Source: Molanna angustata
Taxonomy: Eukaryota > Arthropoda > Insecta > Trichoptera > Molannidae
Assembly (NCBI GenBank): GCA_963576475.1
Contig: OY754979.1
Location: 26,920,034-26,984,033 of the forward strand
Length of the DNA stretch: 64,000 bases
Direction: 5' to 3'
Below the pieces are notes generated by a model, which worked only from the letters and a program-made list of their open reading frames with translations, was not told where the DNA came from and did not search any database. How positions within the stretch are numbered: the first letter of the stretch is position 1; every line of letters begins with the position of its first letter. The position numbers were made by a program, and so were the translations under genes. Below are positions 49,101 to 58,894 of the stretch, in pieces.

Positions 49101-49335
49101 CAGCAAAAATAAGGTTACCAGCAAAGCACACACATAAATAACAATAAAGTTTAGAAAAGTCTAATATCAATTCATCGGTACGGACCGTACTACAATCAAA
49201 TACATGTACATACGGCCTGTACTAACGCACCGACATTAGAAAATAAATTTTATAGTTCAAATTACATAATTGAACGAACCTTTCGAAATATCTGATTACC
49301 GTGCGGCGACAATTGCTTCAATAGTTTATTAAAAA

Positions 49336-49575
49336 AAACTGACATTAGGAAATAAAATTCGCGAAAAGTACATACACATGTACAAGTCCCCACACAAATC
49401 TACAGTCGAGGAGGAAGTCATGGAAGTAGTTGCATGATTCTACCATATTAATTCTACTGTAATATTTCAATACAAAGTAAAAATAGGCATCACTAAACCG
49501 ACTGATTGCGGACATGTCTATTTAGAATCTAAAAACCTAGTGAAAATCAGCTACAAGTCCCCGTTTTGTTTTTAC
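49336..49575. other. Unassigned sequence after array B
   Basis: Array B ends within a monomer near 49325-49360. The following 200 bp show no repeat match, frame or motif I can name. Confidence 0.5.
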
Positions 49576-49660
49576 ATTTCTAGGTGAAACGAGACAGGTG
49601 TAAGGGGATACGCCAGTCTAGTGTACGGGTTTCCCCATATTGAGGGATGAGACGGTTTGA
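49576..49660 (+). repeat. SINE-A relic
   Basis: TAGGTGAAACGAGACAGGTG and GTACGGGTTTCCCCATATTG match the central and 3' parts of SINE-A in plus orientation, with an internal deletion. Confidence 0.55.
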
Positions 49661-49854
49661 GTGAAGTTACAATAATAGGTAAGTAAATATTAATAATTGT
49701 TGGACGTATTAAATGAGAACAAAACTATTTCGTATCTAAATTATAATTCAACAAAACATGTCAATATGGAAGTAGGAATACTCATTGCCAAATTAGCCAT
49801 TCAAGCGTTCTTAAATTTATATAACGATAATTTTACTAAAAAAAAAAAATAATT

Positions 49855-50010
49855 AGGTTGGCATGATCATATTTATTAAAAATCTAGAAATAAGGAAACC
49901 GTCAAGAAAGACAGTCAACGATGAATTAATGATATTATGAAGTAGAGGATGTTTGCAAGGATATAGATGTATGGCGCTCGATTTAACCCGTTAGGAAATG
50001 GGGTGAAAAA
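49855..50010 (+). repeat. LINE-A relic
   Basis: TTGGCATGATCATAT corresponds to the WHDH(I/V) site and ATATAGATGTATGGCGCTCG to the VWRS site of LINE-A, followed by GGAAATGGGGTG. The middle is badly decayed. Confidence 0.5.
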
Positions 50011-50538
50011 TATACTACATCAGAAATACAATTTAAAAATATTGCAGGATACCAATGAATATTATTGCATTTGTACTATTCAAGATAAAAAAAGAAAATA
50101 GATATTTTACTTACCCGATATGCAGAGAGCTCCCGAAGACAACTGAGATTACAGTGAACTATTTAAACACCTTAAAGAACTTTCTAACAACTAATGTCAC
50201 TTCACCACCACTTGAAGAAAACTAATGATGTCTACCACCCCCAGTACTGCTTAAATATCTTTCAATTTTTCAGAAAGTCCACTAACGACAATTGATAGTG
50301 GTGGGGGGTGCTGAGAGTGTGGACAATAGGGTCGGAAAACCCGAGTCCCGGAACTATGGTCAATTTTAATGGGTTTCAAGCTGTATTTGGTGCTAATTGT
50401 TTTTTTGCGTTTTATGATCTTTTATGTCTCATACACACTGTACCGCTGCGAGGTTGTTTAGCGCCCAAAGCAACATTTTTTTAACAAGTTATTTTTTTAA
50501 CCATTTTTCTAAATCATATAATAACTTAGACATAACAT
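50011..50538. other. No recognised feature
   Basis: Only short frames. An A-rich run at 50089 and a G-rich GGTGGGGGGTGCTGAGAG at 50301 are the only notable textures. Confidence 0.45.
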
Positions 50539-51225
50539 CATCATGACATATCGCACAACGTTGGGTGACCAGCAACAGGTGTGCGGGTTTGCGTCACATT
50601 ACATACCCACAAACCAGTCTCGTCTCACCTAAAAGGCACTACATTCAGAATGTATGGTGTTACTCCATGTTCCATGTGTATGTTTCACCCAAAACTTACG
50701 AACTCTTTTACTCTTAGTATATTTGTGCATTTTATGTTTTTTTTTGGTTTATGTTTATTTTTATTTTCATTGTTATTTATAATATTATCACCTTTATGTA
50801 CGATCGATGTTTGCATCAACTAATACAGTGTCACCGTCTCGAGATTCATTGGCCCCGGCACAGGTTTTTATGCTTATGGGGCATTACAGATTTATTAATT
50901 ATCGTAATGTCTATCAGTATATGTATTAATAAATAAATAAATTAACTCATTGCTGAACTATAGGACGGTGAGCGAGTGCATACTCATTGAGGCGCTCAAT
51001 TATTGTCCAATTGTGTTATTATTGTAATATTGTTGCTTACGAAATAACAAACGGACGAAGACGCGGCTGACCACTTTCCACCCCTCACCCGCTAGTTGGC
51101 GCACTCAATATGGATGCGCCAGCGCGTCCTCTATAAGATTTCTTACGAATGTATGGCGTTCAATTACCCATTTCTTACAGGACACCCGAATACCCGAATA
51201 TAAAAGAACGGAAGCACTAATGAAT
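50539..51225 (-). repeat. SINE-A broken by two insertions
   Basis: SINE-A segments lie at 50539-50655 (tail through GGCACTACATTCAGAATG), 50942-50962 (CTCATTGCTGAACTATAGG) and about 51160-51225 (TTACAGGACACCCGAATACC through GGAAGCACTA), in correct order. The inserts, 50656-50941 and 50963-51150, are unidentified. The second is GC-richer than its surroundings. Confidence 0.6.
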
Positions 51226-51339
51226 TTTATAAATAATTAAATCACAAAATTGTCACAGCGATCCTTTTTTCGTGTTTGAATAAAAAAAACTTTTCGCGTG
51301 ATAAGTAAAAATTATCCCGCAACACGAGGAACACAATGT

Positions 51340-51595
51340 ATGATCGTCTGTCCAATTCAGTTATTTTTATAGACCCCATACGCGTGTCTCTTGGGCTTTC
51401 TGCCCATTCCCACTTGTCGTGTGTCAGGCACGATAAAAAGTCGTGCGATCTAGTGGTAGTATATATTAAATTCACACTTACACGTGTGTCACAAGTGTGA
51501 ACAGCTCCCTTTAAAATGTATCACCACTAGATCACACGATAATTTGCCCGACACGCGACAATTGGGAACGGACACTCATGGAGTAATCCTCCAAT
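51340..51595. mobile_element. Inverted-repeat element (MITE-like)
   Basis: The left arm TTGTCGTGTGTCAGGCACGA and TCGTGCGATCTAGTGGTA is matched in inverse by TATCACCACTAGATCACACG and CCGACACGCGACAATTGGGA. Inner text TTACACGTGTGTCACAAGTG forms a further palindrome. No coding frame. Confidence 0.6.
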
Positions 51596-51646
51596 ATACA
51601 ATGATAAAATACTTTAATTATGTAAAAAAAAGTAGATTTTTTCCAT

Positions 51647-51795
51647 AGTGTGGCTGACTTATTGCCTGCAGGCAATTTCTGACAATAAAACACAACGATC
51701 ACTGTCGAATGATTAAGGAAGATAATGGAAAATCACTTTGAATTTAGTGGTTGACTGATAGAAATTGCCTGCGGGCAATAAGTCCACCACGTGGT
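51647..51795. repeat. Paired inverted hairpins, 149 bp
   Basis: TGACTTATTGCCTGCAGGCA-ATTTCT at 51652-51680 and its inverse at about 51759-51790 face each other across about 78 bp. Each arm is itself a hairpin (TTGCC TGCA GGCAA). The ATTGCC-n4-GGCAATTTCT text resembles the 3' hairpin of LINE-B and SINE-B. Confidence 0.6.
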
Positions 51796-51934
51796 TTATC
51801 ACAATAAAAGTTTTTAATTATCATTATTATCTTTTGTAAAAAGTTACAATATTACCGTGAATGGTATTCAGTATTTTTTTTATATAAAATGTATAATTTT
51901 GTTTTTTTATTTACTTATTTATTTATTTATATAA

Positions 51935-52290
51935 TTTAAGTACATGTGTACAAAGGCAGGTTCATTGCCATAAGGCAATTTCTTCCAACCAACCCGAGCA
52001 ACGTGAAGTCTCTTAGTTAAATTGGTACAGTACTAATTAAGTGAGAAATAAATTGATAAAAAATAACATAAAAGAGTAAGAAATATAAAAAAAGAATTAC
52101 AAAAATTACAAAATTTTTATGATTATATTTTGTTAGTAAGAAAACGAAGAGAACCAAAATATATAATATATTCATACAAATGTAAACGTTTATTAAGTTC
52201 CAGGTTTACAGAAACACGAAAATAAAATTAAATACAATAATTTAATATAATATTATCACGACCCTCAGCATTGAGGAAACGAAAAAGAAG
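51935..52290 (-). repeat. LINE-B 3' end
   Basis: The first ~165 bases match 58903-59070 almost exactly, including GGCAATTTCTTCCAACCAAC, CCGAGCAACGTGAAGTCTCT and TTAAATTGGTACAGTACTAA. On the minus strand the element ends in an ATTGCC/GGCAAT hairpin and a TTTA-repeat tail. Beyond 52095 similarity fades. Confidence 0.72.
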
Positions 52291-52504
52291 AATATTATTT
52301 TGAATACGAAAATCAATTTTATTTTGCGCTCCCTTATAATTTGTGCGACAGGCGGTATCTTATTTCGCCTATATGGTGGTACAGGTCCTGAGCGCACCCT
52401 AACCCTGAGTCGCCATTTAAGTAGGTACCTACTTAAATATTTAAAACCATATTTTTCTTTTAACATTTTACTATTTAGTTTTTAAAACTTTGACGTTTAA
52501 TAAT

Positions 52505-52757
52505 AATAATTGTTTATTATGGTGCTGCGAGGCACCGGCTTAGAATGGTGCTTCCTCTTTTTTCTATTATCGTCGTTTTGGGGTGTCCATAATAACATAT
52601 CAAATAGTTCAACAATGACATTCACCACCAATTCTGAGACGAGACTGGTGTGTGGGTGTACTTGCATGTGTGACGTGCTTCCTTTTATAAGGTTATGCAC
52701 ACCCGCACACTTGTCGCTGGCAAGCCCACATTTTCGGATATGCCGTGATGGTATAAA
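52505..52757 (+). repeat. SINE-A, near full length
   Basis: It begins GTGCTGCGAGGCACCGGCTT, runs through CACCACCAATTCTGAGACGA and GTGTGGGTGTACTTGCATGT, and ends GATATGCCGTGATGGTATA. It is the plus-strand counterpart of 38447-38725. Confidence 0.78.
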
Positions 52758-52765
52758 CTAGATTA

Positions 52766-52990
52766 ATGCCGACCGCCGTGGCACAGTTGGTAAGCCGTTT
52801 GGCTTCTGTGCGGGCGTCCTGGGTTCAATTCCCAGCAGAGGAGAAATTTATTTAAATTCATTTCTCTCGCAAATATTGCTTCTCTGGGCTGGAAACACTG
52901 GTTAGTTAGAAGAAATTGCCATACGGCAATAAACTCGCCACTTGCGCAGGGTGCAAGGAAGTATTTATTATTATTATAATTAATCGAACA
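52766..52990 (+). repeat. tRNA-derived SINE-B
   Basis: The head has a pol III A box (TGGCACAGTTGG, 52778-52789) and B box (GGTTCAATTCC, 52823-52833). The 3' end reads AGAAATTGCCATACGGCAAT, AAACTCGCC, then a TTATTATTATTA tail. That 3' hairpin matches LINE-B, the probable source of its reverse transcriptase. It is not a functional tRNA: no acceptor pairing is evident. Confidence 0.78.
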
Positions 52991-53046
52991 TTTTTGTAAA
53001 TGGTCTGACGAGCGTTGGTTGAAACATTCATTCCTTCATACATACC

Positions 53047-53335
53047 ATCACCGCATATCCCACAATGTAGAATAACCAGCGAAGAGTGTGCGGATGTGCA
53101 TTACATTTAAAAAATGAAGCACGACACGTGCGTATGCACCCACACACCAGTCTCGTCTCACCTATATAAGCAACATTCGGAATGGGTGGTGAACCTCATT
53201 GCTGTAGATACCGAGTATGTGATATGTTAATGTTGACTGTCGTATTTTCGATTACTCGACTCTTCCATACGGGGCATCCGAAAACGATATAATAATAGAA
53301 CGGAATGGAAACACCATTCGACGTCGGTGTCTCGC
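53047..53335 (-). repeat. SINE-A copy
   Basis: ATATCCCACAATGTAGAATA at the start and GATTACTCGACTCTTCCATA further on align along the SINE-A consensus on the minus strand. More diverged than the 38447 copy. Confidence 0.72.
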
Positions 53336-53714
53336 TTTAAATATAAATTAATAATTTTAATTAAATCGTGATCATTTCTGACATTGAGAGCAAAATTGTA
53401 AGTGCATACAAAATAATGAAGTAGGTACCTACCTACATTATCATCAACACCAATCCGTATTAATCTCAAAAAAATAATACATAGATTTTATGATAATGAT
53501 AATAGGTATAAATGAACATATAATAAAATCCAAATATTATATGCTAATTATTATTTATTGTTTTTGTAATTTATTATGCAAATATGTTATTGTTTTTACT
53601 CCTCACTAACCCAAGGAGAGTTATGATTTCGCAATTTTTAATTCTATTTTTTTATTGCCGATTATCAACTAGTATCATGCTGAGATTGTAATCTGAAACT
53701 TTGAACACAATGTA

Positions 53715-53716
<2 letters not shown>
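53336..53716. other. AT-rich stretch, nothing recognised
   Basis: Contains GTAGGTACCTACCTAC near 53420, a palindromic word common in this window, and no credible frame. Confidence 0.45.

Positions 53717-53806
<90 letters not shown>
53717..53806. repeat. TG microsatellite
   Basis: About 90 bp of uninterrupted TG repeats. Confidence 0.97.
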
Positions 53807-53808
<2 letters not shown>

Positions 53809-54440
53809 ATGTACGGCGTGTTTATTTTACTTTATCGATTATAGACTAAAGTACTCATTCGAATCTTTTCAAATTTTGCAAATTTGTATATCTAATACTC
53901 GCTCAGATCCCATTAGATTTTGAAGGATATCTGAATAGTGCGTCTCAATTTTTTTAACTGTCAAATATTTGAATGTGACCCCAAGCTCAGGAAACTTATA
54001 AATTTTTATTTTCAAATTGATAAAAAGGCACACCACTTACATAAAATGACATTGAAGACTTATCAAGTTTTCATAATAAAATATTTAATTAAAAAATAAT
54101 TTAACATGCTCATTTCATGAATATGCTGAATATTTTCCATACAAATTTGAATACTTTATAGAATGACTTGTTAGTAATCGTTGGCCACAACCCACTCGTT
54201 TTTTTCTATATTTATCGATAAGTTGATCTATTTAAAATATAAAAATGTTTATATTTTTTTTGATATCGTATTTGATGAAAATAATAATCTCTAATAATAA
54301 CTAATATGAATGTCAAAAAATTATCACTTAATAAGATAATATATTATATTTGGGTTTCAAGCTTGGAAAATAACGTGTGAGCGCAAACGACCTCCCTTCA
54401 ATCAAGATGTTTGGAGATAATTACATACCTACATAATATA
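53807..54440. other. AT-rich stretch, nothing recognised
   Basis: No frame over 60 codons beyond the microsatellite run-off, and no motif or repeat I can match. Confidence 0.45.
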
Positions 54441-54444
54441 TATT

Positions 54445-54715
54445 CTATCACGTCATGTCCCTCGCGATGCAGGAAGAACCGAACGCCACATTTTTCTATC
54501 CTGACACGCATCCCCAGCCTGTTTAACATTCATACATGTTCGTGTGTTGTTCACGCTTCTAACAACTCCGTCTTTCAGAATATCGTTCACATGGTCGTGC
54601 CATCCCTTTCTAGGGCGGTCCCGACCTCTCATTCCATTCCTGTCCACACTGTATTTTCTTTGTCAGGCTTTCCTCATTCACTCTCCCCATGTGGCCAAAC
54701 CATCTACAACATAAT
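54445..54715 (-). pseudogene. LINE-A 3' end, frameshifted
   Basis: One minus frame reads RWFGHMGRVNEESLTKKI. After a frameshift another reads GMRGRDRPRKGWHDHV, then RTCMNVKQAGDACQDR and MWRSVLPASRGT. The tail is GACATGACGTGATAGAATAT. Dead, 5'-truncated copy. Confidence 0.75.
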
Positions 54716-54929
54716 ATTATGTTACACCACATGTTACACAGATAGAATCCAATAGAATTCCACAATATCAGCTGTGGGTAAAAAACGGCCATTTTGAATT
54801 TGTTTTCAAATTTGTTGCCAAACAAGATGTCAAAAAAAAATGTTTACAAACAATATTCACAGTTAGATGTTTACGTATTTACACTCCCATTAAGGTGGAT
54901 TGTGTCCAACACAAAACTCTTCATTATAT

Positions 54930-55125
54930 AATTGTTTACATGATAAGGACGTGGCAAAAGACGCATGAAAGTAGAATAAATGATGTAGAAATGAGATCAC
55001 TAAGCAGAGTATGTAATAGAACGATATATATATATATATATATAAAAAATGAGGACATGAGGAGAGAATGCATTGAGGTGGTTTGGACATATTGAAAGAA
55101 TGAATGATCAGACAAGAAAATTATA
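54930..55125 (+). pseudogene. LINE-A internal fragment
   Basis: RTWQKTHESRINDVEMRSL and RVCNRTIY match the part of LINE-A just upstream of the 31107 copy. After an expanded TA run (IYIYIYI) it continues KNEDMRREC, then, shifted, ALRWFGHIERMNDQTRK. It stops where the oppositely oriented fragment at 54445-54715 begins in the protein. Confidence 0.68.
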
Positions 55126-55254
55126 ATTTCCCAGAACGTGAGACCTTTAAAGATGATATTATAGAGAATACATTGCAGATGTCTTTGAAAACAGTAACCA
55201 GCTCTAAGTTATTGCATTATACAAGTAAGATATCAAGTGCTTGTGCTTAGGGCA

Positions 55255-55335
55255 AACGAAATCGATCGACGCAGGATTCGAACCCGCGACCACTTGATTT
55301 GGCATAACCTCAAACCGGTCGTAGCCTTAATAAAT
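55255..55335 (-). repeat. tRNA-like SINE head
   Basis: On the minus strand TCGCGGGTTCGAATCCTGCG contains a consensus B box (GGTTCGAATCC). It is preceded by a GTTATGCCAAATCAAGTGGT segment but no good A box. Only one copy is in the window. Confidence 0.5.
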
Positions 55336-55826
55336 TTACTGTGGTATTGTTAAAAAAACAGAAAGAAATCAAATCTTTTTATATTATTTATATAAATATA
55401 TTTTTACCTAAAGCATTATATATTATCATAATATTAAAATAGGATTTCAACAAATATGTATGTACTTATTTTTATTTCATTTTATTTTATTTTAAGTACA
55501 CAAACAATGACAACATTAAGACGAAAATGTGAAGTTCATTTAAAAATAAAATAAAAGTAAGTACCTACATGTTTTTGTCTAAATTTGGTGGAACGATCTT
55601 CCGAATTCTGTGTTTCTACCTTCGTACGACCTGGGTCTTTTTGAAATCCGAATTAATTAACTCTTTTCTAGATTGCAAAACCCTCCCAACGCTACGTAGT
55701 GCGCTTCTTCGGAAGAGCAAAATGGACCCAAATCCTAATAGCTGGTGTCCCCTACGTAGACATGTTAAAAAAAAAAGTACTGGCATTTTCTTTGTTTATT
55801 TATTTATTCATTCATTCATTCATTCA
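55336..55826. other. Unassigned stretch with a short open frame
   Basis: The plus frame 55569-55859 reads a few GC-normal codons (LRSALLRKSKMDPNPNSWC) but runs into an ATTC repeat (FIHSFIHS). I recognise nothing in it and do not call it a gene. Confidence 0.4.
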
Positions 55827-56072
55827 TACCATCACGGCATATTCCACAATGTGGGGTAACCAGCGGAAGGTGTGCGGGTGTGCATTGCCTTATAAAAGGG
55901 AGAACAACACATCTATGTATACCCACATACCATTCCCGTTTCACCAAAAAAGGCACTACATTCAGAATGTTATTGTTGCCTGCTGTATTTTCGATTACCC
56001 GGCTCTTACGGGACACTCGAAAACAATGATTTAAAAGAATGGAAGCACTATTCTAAGCTGGTGCCTCACAGC
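55827..56072 (-). repeat. SINE-A copy
   Basis: ACCATCACGGCATATTCCAC through TAAGCTGGTGCCTCAC matches the 38447 copy in the same orientation. It lacks the CTCATTGCTGAACTATG-type middle block. An ATTC repeat precedes the tail. Confidence 0.8.
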
Positions 56073-56074
56073 TA

Positions 56075-56325
56075 TTTATTTATTTATTTAATACGAAATC
56101 TACTTTATTTATATGCAGATTGCTTCTCAGGCAACTAACAGGTACAATGTCAAATATAAATTTAACACGCACCCAATAACATGTTGCCACTGGAGACTTA
56201 CGATATTAATCGTCTCACAGATCCAGACTTAAAACACGATTTAAAACTGTGTCTCCACCGGAAATCGTACCCGGGATTTTTGGATGAGCAGTCAGTTACC
56301 CAAACAAATGAGCCACGAAGACATA
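56075..56325 (-). repeat. tRNA-derived SINE-C
   Basis: On the minus strand the head reads GTGGCTCATTTGTTTGGGTA (A-box region), then CCCGGGTACGATTTCCGGTG (mutated B box). It goes on to CTGTGAGACGATTAATATCG and TGTTATTGGGTGCGTGTTAA, and ends in a TAAA-repeat tail. Confidence 0.78.
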
Positions 56326-56624
56326 TAGATTATTTTAAATTTATTACGATATAGTGATCAAAATTGTTTCAGTTGCCCTTTTTTTTTCTTTTTTGTTGTT
56401 GAATGATTTATTTGTTTTTTGTAAATGTTTAACTTTTTACTTTATCTTTATACTTTATTATTCATTACATAATCTTTCATCTAACAAAAAAATTAATATA
56501 TAATTGACGGTTATACAATAAATGTTGATATACTAAATGATAGTGTCTTTGTAAATGTATGTATCAAAAAATAAATGTCATTTTATCTGATGATAGATTC
56601 TCACTGCCTTATCCATACGGAATG

Positions 56625-56830
56625 GGACACTTGGCTGCGGCCACTTGGGTGCGGGACACTTGGGTGCGGGACACTTGGGTGCGGGACACTTGGCTGCGAG
56701 ACACTTGGCCGCGGCGGACACTTGGCTGCGGGACACTTGGGTGCGACGGACACTTGGGTGCGAGCCCACTTGGTTGCGAGTCCATTTGGTCGCGACGGAC
56801 ACTTGGGTGCGAGCCCACTTGATTGCGAAT
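56625..56830. repeat. GGGACACTTGGGTGC minisatellite, left tip
   Basis: About a dozen units of 15-17 bp, alternating GGGACACTTGGGTGC, GAGACACTTGGCTGC and GACGGACACTTGGGTGC forms. It is very GC-rich for this window. All three frames are open on both strands because the unit lacks stops. Confidence 0.9.
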
Positions 56831-57924
56831 ATTAAAATTATTATAAAAATATTTTTTTCTGCTTAGGAATGAAGTGTTTCGTACTGATTTTTGTAATGCT
56901 CTTTATATATATGTACGGTCTAAAAGTATAAAGTAAAAACAAGTTTATTAAGTGAAATTATTTTTCATACTACGAGTATGAGAATTTTTTATACACAAAA
57001 TGTAAAGTCAAATTTTTTTTTTCGAAATTTGTTGAAATAAAAATGTAGGTAATTTGAAAAAGAACCTATGTAGTTAAACATCAATACATATCACGCCGTA
57101 TCCCTAATTTATGTGATCGTAAAAGTTTTTTCGTGGACGTATTAGGTACATACAATTGATTACATTTCATGATTACAAACACATATTACAATCTTTAAGT
57201 TAGTAGATAGAAACTTTTTTTAAGAAAAAGAAATTTAAACAGTTTTCTAAATCATGTTTGTATTATTAATCGTTTTCCTATCTCAAATCTGAAGCTACCT
57301 AATTGATTAAATCACACTATCGCATTATTGAAGATTTTTAAATTTATTTTGGAAACAACTGTCGTAGAGAACAACATATATGTAGGTACTTTAGTAAATG
57401 TAGGTACTTTAGTATATGTAGGTACTTTAGTAAATAAAAATAAAACAAGTAATGTACAGAAAATAATATCTAATATTAAAAAAAAAATAATAAATTACAT
57501 TTTATAATAATTTAAATATGTATTAGTAATAATGAAATGTAATGAATTGTATTTAATATGTACAAGAAAAAGCTGTTACGATCACATAAATTAGGGATAC
57601 GGCGTGATTGTATGTATGAATTGATGTTTAACTACATAAGTTCTTTTTCTAGTTTACTACATTTTTTGCTATCACAACAAATTTCGAAAAAAATATAATT
57701 CACTTTTCATATAGGTATGGGTATAAAAATTCTCATATTTATAGTATGAAAAATAATTTCACTTAATAACCTTGTTTTTACTTTATACTATTAAACTTAA
57801 GTATATATATTTATATTTTAAATGCCTGTATACTTGTATATCAACTACATATGTATATATAAAGAGTATTACAAAAATCAGTATGAAACAATTCATTCAA
57901 AAGCAGAATTTTTTTTTTATTTCG

Positions 57925-58105
57925 CGACCAAGTGTCCGTCGCGACCAAATGGATTCGCAACCAAGTGGGCTCGCACCCAAGTGTCCGTTGCACCCAAGTG
58001 TCCCGCAGCCAAATGACCGCCGCAGCCAAGTGTCTCGCAGCCAAGTGTCCCGCACCCAAGTGTCCCGCAGCCAAGTGGCCGCAGCCAAGTGTCCTAGACC
58101 GTTAT
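57925..58105. repeat. GCACCCAAGTGTCCC minisatellite, right tip
   Basis: Inverse of the left tip with the same order of unit variants, but with about one or two units fewer (for example one unit reads CAGCCAAATGACCGC). Confidence 0.9.
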
Positions 58106-58115
58106 CCATAAGGGT

Positions 58116-58565
58116 TAAGGAGTGATGAAATGAATATAATATTATGATCCAAACGCAAATACTAATTTGAATTTACGCGGCAAAATGCAGTTTGGCTGTT
58201 TGTAGTCAGCTTCATAGCACGTGGTTAGTGGTCAGTCTTCCCATAGTTCATAATCCAATTTTAGGTTGGTAAAAGTATGTTTTTTTTTTACCTGAGTTCT
58301 GAGCTTCAATGAGCTGTAGATATTGATATAATATTTTCAGAAATTCCTTCAGTTTTTACCTGATTGTAACACAAAAATATTACATCTAAGAAAAGTTTAA
58401 ATAAATTGTGTTTCAAGACATAATATCTTCATGTAAAAAAAAATAAAAACCCAATATGTAATTTCAACCATTATACGAGGAAATAGTGGCCAATACGACA
58501 CTCTTTAATACATAAATTTGCGTTTGTAAATGATATTATAATAAAAAAAATCGAACTTATAATTT
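58116..58565. other. AT-rich stretch, nothing recognised
   Basis: No long frame, and no repeat match within the window. Confidence 0.45.
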
Positions 58566-58865
58566 ACCATACCATACCATCACGCCATTTCCCTATTTGG
58601 GGTAGGCAGAGAGAACCGAACGCCAGACTCCTCTCTCTTGACACATATTCCTCGCTTCATTGACGTCCATACATCGTCTCATACACGCTCTTCTATTATT
58701 CTTACTTCTAACATCACCATCTTTCAAAATCCCATTTATGTGATCGTGCCAACTTTTTCTTGGCCGACCTCTACTTTTCGTTCCTCTTTTATCAGCCTTG
58801 TATACTTTTTTTGTCAGACGGTCATCACTCATTCTTACTATGTGGCCGAACTTATATTTTGAACT
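58566..58865 (-). pseudogene. LINE-A 3' end
   Basis: The minus frame 58593-58832 reads MSDDRLTKKVYKADKRG, SRGRPRKSWHDHINGIL, NRRACMRRCMDVNEA and VWRSVLSAYPK, preceded by KFGHIVR. The 3' end is GGAAATGGCGTGATGGTATG with further GGTAT repeats. Frame intact over about 80 residues; otherwise as for 31107-31514. Confidence 0.85.
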
Positions 58866-58894
58866 TTAAAATATTTTTTTCAGTTATATTATTT

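Larger units (their letters stand above)
38205..49335. repeat. Satellite array B (about 280 bp monomer, ~36 copies)
   Basis: Monomers carry ordered landmarks: CGGTACGGACCGTACTACAA, ATACATGTATACACGGCC, TAACGCACTGACATTAGAAA, GATTATCGTGCGGCGACA, AACCCTTTATTTGCCGTACT, and AAGGTGACCAGCAAAGCACA. The 13-bp palindrome GTACGGACCGTAC is the best counter; it or a variant occurs about every 265-282 bp from 39604 to 49184. The left edge is diverged and broken by SINEs (38330-38725) and a LINE (39200-39585). The recurring 65-codon minus-strand frames are artefacts of the monomer. Confidence 0.92.
56600..58115. mobile_element. 1.5 kb foldback element with minisatellite tips
   Basis: The left arm (about 56605-57250) and right arm (about 57460-58115) are inverted copies. 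Outer ends match as CCTTATCCATACGG and CCGTTATCCATAAGG. Next come the GGGACACTTGGGTGC minisatellites, then TTACAAAAATCAGTA-type text, TTTTATACACAAAATG and ACATCAATACATATCACGCC, and innermost GATCGTAAAAG-type text with GAATGTAATG-like words. Arms are diverged by indels. The centre (57250-57460) has a GTAGGTACTTTAGTAAAT triplicate. No transposase frame. Each arm contains a LINE-A-like 3' terminus (GGATACGGCGTGATTGTATG on the right). Confidence 0.82.

Noticed and set aside
38205..49335. CRISPR-like array
   Set aside because: Regular spacing, but the whole monomer repeats; there are no unique spacers, and the DNA is eukaryotic.
51530..51562. CGACACGCGACA shared by a MITE arm and the gypsy LTR end (16033-16044)
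   Set aside because: Only 12 bases match exactly, with weak similarity outside, too little to infer common origin.
52766..52840. Functional tRNA gene
   Set aside because: A and B boxes are present, but there is no acceptor-stem pairing and the unit continues into a SINE body and tail. The same holds at 38330, 55255, 56075 and 62820.
55569..55859. 96-codon plus frame
   Set aside because: Runs into an ATTC repeat and an old SINE; no motif recognised and no splice or promoter support.
56559..58125. LGCGTLGCGT / PKCPAPKCPA repeat-protein frames
   Set aside because: All frames of the minisatellite are open on both strands; frames end as soon as the repeat does. No start or conserved flank.
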